Part shown: positions 60,780 through 64,000 of the stretch, piece by piece | Position numbering within the stretch: position 1 is the stretch's first letter | How the letters are laid out: the number at the start of each line of letters is the position of its first letter | Assembly (NCBI RefSeq): GCF_000381925.1 | Contig: NZ_KB907307.1 | Location: forward strand, 4,402,001 to 4,466,000 | Direction: 5' to 3' | DNA: 64,000 nt | Source of the DNA: Nocardia sp. BMG111209 | Lineage (GTDB): Bacteria > Actinomycetota > Actinomycetes > Mycobacteriales > Mycobacteriaceae | Notes under the pieces: generated by a model | What the model saw: only the letters and a program-made list of their open reading frames with translations | Told to the model about the DNA's origin: nothing | The model's database searches: none | Program-made: the position numbers and the translations under genes

Positions 60780-61991
60780 CTACTGCTTGTAGGTGGCCAG
60801 GAATCGGCCGATGCGCTCGATGAGCGCCTCGAGTTCGTCGGCGTAGGGCAGGGTGATGATGCGGAAGTGGTCGGGGCGCGGCCAATTGAAGCCGGTGCCC
60901 TGCACGATGTGCAGCTTCTCCTGCAGCAGCAGATCCAGCACGAATCGCTCGTCGTCGTGGATCCGGTACATGTCCAGATCGATGCGGGGGAAGGCGTAGA
61001 GCGCGCCCGCCGGCTTCACACAGGAGACACCCGGGATCGCGTTGAGCGCCTCCCAGGCCCGGTCGCGCTGTTCGCGCAGCCGGCCGCCGGGCAGCACCAG
61101 ATCGCCGATGCTCTGATATCCGCCGAGCGCGGCCTGAATCGCCTGCTGCGCAGGTACATTCGCGCACAGGCGGAGGCCCGCGAGCATCGACAGGCCCTCC
61201 AGGTAGTTCTCCGCGTGCTGGGTCGGGCCGGACACGGCCAGCCAGCCGGAGCGGAATCCCGCGCACCGGTAGGCCTTCGACAGCCCGGAGAAGGTGAGGC
61301 ACAACAGATCCGGCGCCAGCGCGGCGACGGCGGTGTGCTCCGAACCGTCGTAGCGGATCTTGTCGTAGATCTCGTCGGCGAACACCACCAGGTTGTTCCG
61401 GCGGGCGATCTCCAGGATCTGGTGCAGCACCTCCGGCGGATAGACCGCGCCGGTGGGGTTGTTCGGGTTGATGATCACGATCGCGCGGGTGCGGTCGGTG
61501 ATCTTCGCCTCGATGTCGGCGCAGTCCGGATACCAGTCCGAGCCCTCGTCGCAGAGGTAGTGCACCGGGCGGCCACCGTTGAGGGTGGTGGCGGCGGTCC
61601 ACAGCGGGAAGTCCGGCGCGGGGATCAGCACCTCGTCGCCGTTCTCCAGCAGCGCGGTCATGGCCATCATGATCAGCTCGGAGACGCCGTTGCCGAGGAA
61701 CACCTCCTCGACGTCGAGGTCGTCCACGCCGAGGGTCTGGTAGTACTGCACCACCGCGCGCCGCGCGGGCAGCAGGCCCTTCGACGAGGAGTAGCCGCTC
61801 GACGCCGGCAGCGAGCGGACGATGTCCTGGAGGATCTCCGCGGGCGCCTCGAAACCGAACAGCAGCGGGTTGCCCGTGTTGAGTTTCACCACGTGATGCC
61901 CCTCGGCCTCCAGCCGGGCCGCCTGCTCGGCCACCGGGCCGCGGATCTCGTAGGAAACGCCCGTCAGCTTGCTCGACTGTTTGACCTGCAT
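60780..61991 (-). CDS. AlaT-like pyridoxal-phosphate aminotransferase
   Basis: This 403-aa class I aminotransferase has NTGNPLLFGFEAP, PASSGYSSSKGLLPARRAVV, IINPNNPTGAVYPPEVLHQI, VFADEIYDKIRYDG and the PLP-Lys segment SGLSKAYRCAGFRSGWLAV. It matches the mycobacterial AspC/AlaT-type enzyme that interconverts alanine and pyruvate with glutamate. I chose ATG 61991 because AGAGG lies 6-7 bp upstream; ATG 61997 is too close to it. It is divergent from an HxlR regulator whose operators at 62029-62064 probably govern both. Confidence 0.93.
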   Translation of the reverse strand: MQVKQSSKLTGVSYEIRGPVAEQAARLEAEGHHVVKLNTGNPLLFGFEAPAEILQDIVRSLPASSGYSSSKGLLPARRAVVQYYQTLGVDDLDVEEVFLGNGVSELIMMAMTALLENGDEVLIPAPDFPLWTAATTLNGGRPVHYLCDEGSDWYPDCADIEAKITDRTRAIVIINPNNPTGAVYPPEVLHQILEIARRNNLVVFADEIYDKIRYDGSEHTAVAALAPDLLCLTFSGLSKAYRCAGFRSGWLAVSGPTQHAENYLEGLSMLAGLRLCANVPAQQAIQAALGGYQSIGDLVLPGGRLREQRDRAWEALNAIPGVSCVKPAGALYAFPRIDLDMYRIHDDERFVLDLLLQEKLHIVQGTGFNWPRPDHFRIITLPYADELEALIERIGRFLATYKQ

Positions 61992-62028
61992 GAACATCCT
62001 CTTTCCGATGCGGTTGACGGACACTCTA

Positions 62029-62064
62029 CTTGGTTTTTCCAAGTTCGTGCTTGGAATTTCCAAG
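62029..62064. promoter_or_regulatory. Double palindrome between alaT-like and HxlR genes
   Basis: CTTGGTTTTTCCAAG (62029-62043) and CTTGGAATTTCCAAG (62050-62064) are two perfect-arm palindromes (CTTGG-N5-CCAAG) with centres 21 bp apart, that is two helical turns. They fill the 93-bp divergent gap and are the obvious operator of the HxlR protein. Confidence 0.85.
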
Positions 62065-62084
62065 CGTTGGCCTACAGTGGGCGT

Positions 62085-62669
62085 GTGCCCCGCCGAAGCT
62101 ACAGCCACTACTGCGCCGCCAGCCGCGCCCTCGACGTCGTCGGCGACCGCTGGAGTCTGCTGGTGATCCGCGAACTCTGCGCCGGCCCGCGCCGCTACAG
62201 CGATCTGTTCGCCGATCTGCCCGGCATCAGTACCGATGTGCTCGCGGCCCGGCTGAAGGACCTCGAAGGCGACGGCATCCTGACCCGGCACCGGGTCGGT
62301 CCGCGCGCGACGACCGCGGTCTACGAGCTGACCGCCGAGGGCGCGGCGCTGCGCCCGGTGCTCGACGCGTTGTCCGCCTGGGGCACAACGCTTCTCGGCG
62401 AGCGCCGGCCCACCGACGCGGTGCGCGCACACTGGTTCGCGCTGCCGCTGGGCCGGGCCGTCGCCGAGCGGATCACCGCCGGTACGGTGACCGTCCACAT
62501 CGGCGACACCACATTCCACATCGTCGTCGGCGCGGACGGGATCACCCATCACGACGGACCCGCGCCGGAACCGGACGCGGAACTGCGCCTGGACTGGGAG
62601 ACGGCGACCGCCGTGGCCGCCGGCGAACTGTCCCTCGCCGACGCGGGCACCTGGGCGCCGGCGCCCTGA
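62085..62669 (+). CDS. HxlR-family regulator with C-terminal sterol-carrier-like domain
   Basis: This 194-aa protein starts at GTG 62085. It has the HxlR winged helix (YCAASRALDVVGDRWSLLVI, RELCAGPRRYSDLFADLPGI, TDVLAARLKDLEGDGILTRH, YELTAEGAALRPVLDALSAW). A second domain (VTVHIGDTTFHIVVGADGIT, LRLDWETATAVAAGELSLAD) resembles the SCP2-like ligand-binding domain fused to HxlR in many actinobacteria. It lacks the conserved redox Cys of HxlR near the N-terminal helix, although C8 is present. It probably binds the double palindrome upstream. Confidence 0.9.
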   Translation: MPRRSYSHYCAASRALDVVGDRWSLLVIRELCAGPRRYSDLFADLPGISTDVLAARLKDLEGDGILTRHRVGPRATTAVYELTAEGAALRPVLDALSAWGTTLLGERRPTDAVRAHWFALPLGRAVAERITAGTVTVHIGDTTFHIVVGADGITHHDGPAPEPDAELRLDWETATAVAAGELSLADAGTWAPAP

Positions 62670-62720
62670 TCGAGCGGTTCGTTCAAGACCGCGGCCGCAC
62701 CGGCCTTCGAGACTGTGGGC

Positions 62721-63374
62721 ATGACCGAGCAGACCTTCACCCCGGCCCTGGGCCGGTTCGCACCCACCCGGTTCTACGATGCCGTGATCACGCTGACCCG
62801 CGAACGACTGTGGCGGGCACTGACCGTCGCCCATATCGCCCCGCGACCGGACGATCTGATCGTCGACGTGGGGTGTGGCACCGGATCGCTGTCCCTGCTG
62901 CTGGCCCGGGTGGAGCCGCGGGCCCGGATCGTGGGCGTCGATCCGGATGCCGAGGTGCTGGCGACCGCGCAGCGCAAGGCGGCCGCGGCCGGTGCGCCGG
63001 TGCGGTGGCTCACCGGCATGGGTGACGCACTGCCGGAACTGGTGGGCACCGGCGCGGCCGACACCGTGGTGTCCAGTCTCGTGCTGCACCAATGCCCGAT
63101 GGCGGTGAAGCGATCTGTCCTCGCCGCGATGTACGAGGCGCTGCGGCCCGGCGGCAAGGTGGTCGTCGCCGACTACGGACTACAGCGAACCGCGTTGATG
63201 CGCTTCGGTTTCCGGGGTGTCCAGCTGGCCGACGGCAGGGCCGACACCCAGCCCAATGCGGACGGGGTGCTGCCGGAACTGCTGTCGGCCGGCGGTTTTC
63301 GCGAGGTCCGGGAGGCCGAGGTGATCGCCACGGTGACCGGATCGATCTCGATCTATGTCGCGCGCCGGGACTGA
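62721..63374 (+). CDS. Class I SAM-dependent methyltransferase
   Basis: This 217-aa protein from ATG 62721 has SAM motif I (DDLIVDVGCGTGSLSLLLAR), the acidic end of strand 2 (RIVGVDPDAEVLATAQRKAA), motif II (GAADTVVSSLVLHQCPMAVK) and motif III (ALRPGGKVVVADYGLQR). It belongs to the Methyltransf_11/25-type small-molecule methylases. It overlaps the convergent AraC gene by 22 bp at the 3' end. The substrate is not identifiable. Confidence 0.88.
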   Translation: MTEQTFTPALGRFAPTRFYDAVITLTRERLWRALTVAHIAPRPDDLIVDVGCGTGSLSLLLARVEPRARIVGVDPDAEVLATAQRKAAAAGAPVRWLTGMGDALPELVGTGAADTVVSSLVLHQCPMAVKRSVLAAMYEALRPGGKVVVADYGLQRTALMRFGFRGVQLADGRADTQPNADGVLPELLSAGGFREVREAEVIATVTGSISIYVARRD

Positions 63375-64000
63375 TCGGTCAGCGCCGCCAGCACCATCGC
63401 CGGTGTGAGGCCCATCATTTCGCGCATCCGGCGGGTGAAGTGCGCCTGATCGGCGAAGCCGGCCGTGATCGCGGCCGTCGCGAGCGGCTCCCCCGCACCC
63501 AGCGCCTCGGTGGCCCGGCGCAGCTGTGCCCAGATGCGCCACCGGGCCAGCGGCATACCGACCTGCTCGCGGGCGAGCGTGCGCAGCCGCTGTGGCGAAA
63601 GCCCCACCAGCACAGGCAGTTCGGGCAGCGTGACTGCGCCGTCCCGCAACAGGTTCAAGGCGGTGACGAGCCGGGGATCGAGCTCGCCGGACGGACCCGC
63701 ACCGGCGATGTCCTCCGCGCGGAAACCCTCGAGTTCGGGGACAGCGACGATACCGCTACCGCCGCGTCCGGCGGGGTCCGCCCGCTCGGCGAGTGCGCGC
63801 AACCGGTCGGCCGGCGCGGACTGCGGCTCGATGTAGCACGTGCGCAGGTGCTCGGCGGCGAGCATGCGATGCCTCATCATCGGCAGGACCAGCAGTGCCT
63901 TCCCATGGTGGACGGTCCCGGCCGGGTCGATCATGGTGATCTCGCCGCGCTCGGCGACGGCGATCTGGAAGGCGGCGTGCCGGTGGAAGGCGGAATCCCC
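63353..64000 (-). CDS. AraC-family regulator, partial at the window edge
   Basis: The C-terminal 215 residues are in the window; the frame is open to 64000 and the gene starts outside. The N-terminal ligand domain is cupin-like (FHRHAAFQIAVAERGEITMI), and the AraC DNA-binding domain is at the end (LPVLVGLSPQRLRTLAREQV, TAAITAGFADQAHFTRRMRE, MMGLTPAMVLAAL) with both HTH motifs. The gene ends convergent with the methyltransferase gene, overlapping by 22 bp. Confidence 0.9.
   Translation of the reverse strand, partial: GDSAFHRHAAFQIAVAERGEITMIDPAGTVHHGKALLVLPMMRHRMLAAEHLRTCYIEPQSAPADRLRALAERADPAGRGGSGIVAVPELEGFRAEDIAGAGPSGELDPRLVTALNLLRDGAVTLPELPVLVGLSPQRLRTLAREQVGMPLARWRIWAQLRRATEALGAGEPLATAAITAGFADQAHFTRRMREMMGLTPAMVLAALTDQSRRAT

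Overview
The window is high-GC actinobacterial DNA, most likely from a Nocardia-like mycolata. Supporting signs are an Lsr2 nucleoid protein, HspR/Hsp20, a PatA-type phosphatidylinositol-mannoside acyltransferase, a fused CysNC, many TetR/HxlR/PadR/MmyB-type regulators, F420-type luciferase-like oxidoreductases and a siderophore-interacting protein. The genus is inferred from gene style; no 16S or other marker is present.

Layout. (1) 294-8343: a tRNA-Lys(CTT) gene followed by an island of about 8 kb bounded by a 35-bp perfect direct repeat of the tRNA 3' end (333-367 and 8309-8343). The island holds a C-terminal remnant of a tyrosine integrase, a complete minus-strand Wadjet anti-plasmid operon (jetA-jetB-jetC-jetD) and a divergent Phd/VapC-type toxin-antitoxin pair. 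(2) 8.3-16.5 kb: degenerate accessory DNA with a broken tyrosine recombinase, small membrane proteins, hsp20/hspR, a broken ANTAR gene, a broken serine recombinase, an MFS exporter, orphan small genes and lsr2. (3) 16.8-26.2 kb: an acyl-CoA-type SDR/enoyl-CoA hydratase pair, a GlnX-like membrane protein, the Kup potassium transporter, lipoproteins and small proteins. (4) 26.3-28.1 kb: an isolated AIPR-family phage-defence gene with less GC-rich codon use.

(5) 28.6-40.0 kb: a sulfate-activation and sulfo-transfer cluster. A minus-strand operon (SDR, PAPS-type sulfotransferase, alkylsulfatase-like metallo-beta-lactamase protein, sugar-isomerase-like TIM barrel, zinc alcohol dehydrogenase) is divergent from an IclR regulator. 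Next comes a plus-strand cysD-cysNC-cysQ operon with no sulfate-reduction genes, then an orphan solute-binding lipoprotein. Related TTTGCTATA / GCAAA-N6-TTTGC inverted repeats lie in front of the three transcription units, so this looks like one IclR-controlled regulon that makes PAPS, transfers sulfate to a metabolite, recycles PAP and possibly removes sulfate again.

(6) 40.1-46.4 kb: a lipid module (front-end-type desaturase, TetR, second PatA-like acyltransferase) whose promoters share a CTACA-N2-GTTGAC-like element, interleaved with three DUF5994 paralogues and small membrane proteins. (7) 46.4-47.6 kb: two collided partial genes (MmyB-type regulator and SDR). (8) 47.6-58.3 kb: a redox/catabolic region with a TetR, a two-gene unit of unknown function (a 102-aa four-cysteine protein and a 180-aa protein) behind two near-identical operators, a FadH/OYE flavoenzyme, an SDR, an Asp/Glu-racemase-superfamily protein, an epimerase, HxlR, SRPBCC, a luciferase-like oxidoreductase and a FAD monooxygenase ending in a nine-copy RTD repeat. 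(9) 58.4-64 kb: PadR and a siderophore-interacting protein, an MmyB-type regulator, AlaT-like aminotransferase divergent from an HxlR regulator across a double palindrome, a methyltransferase, and a partial AraC regulator running off the right edge.
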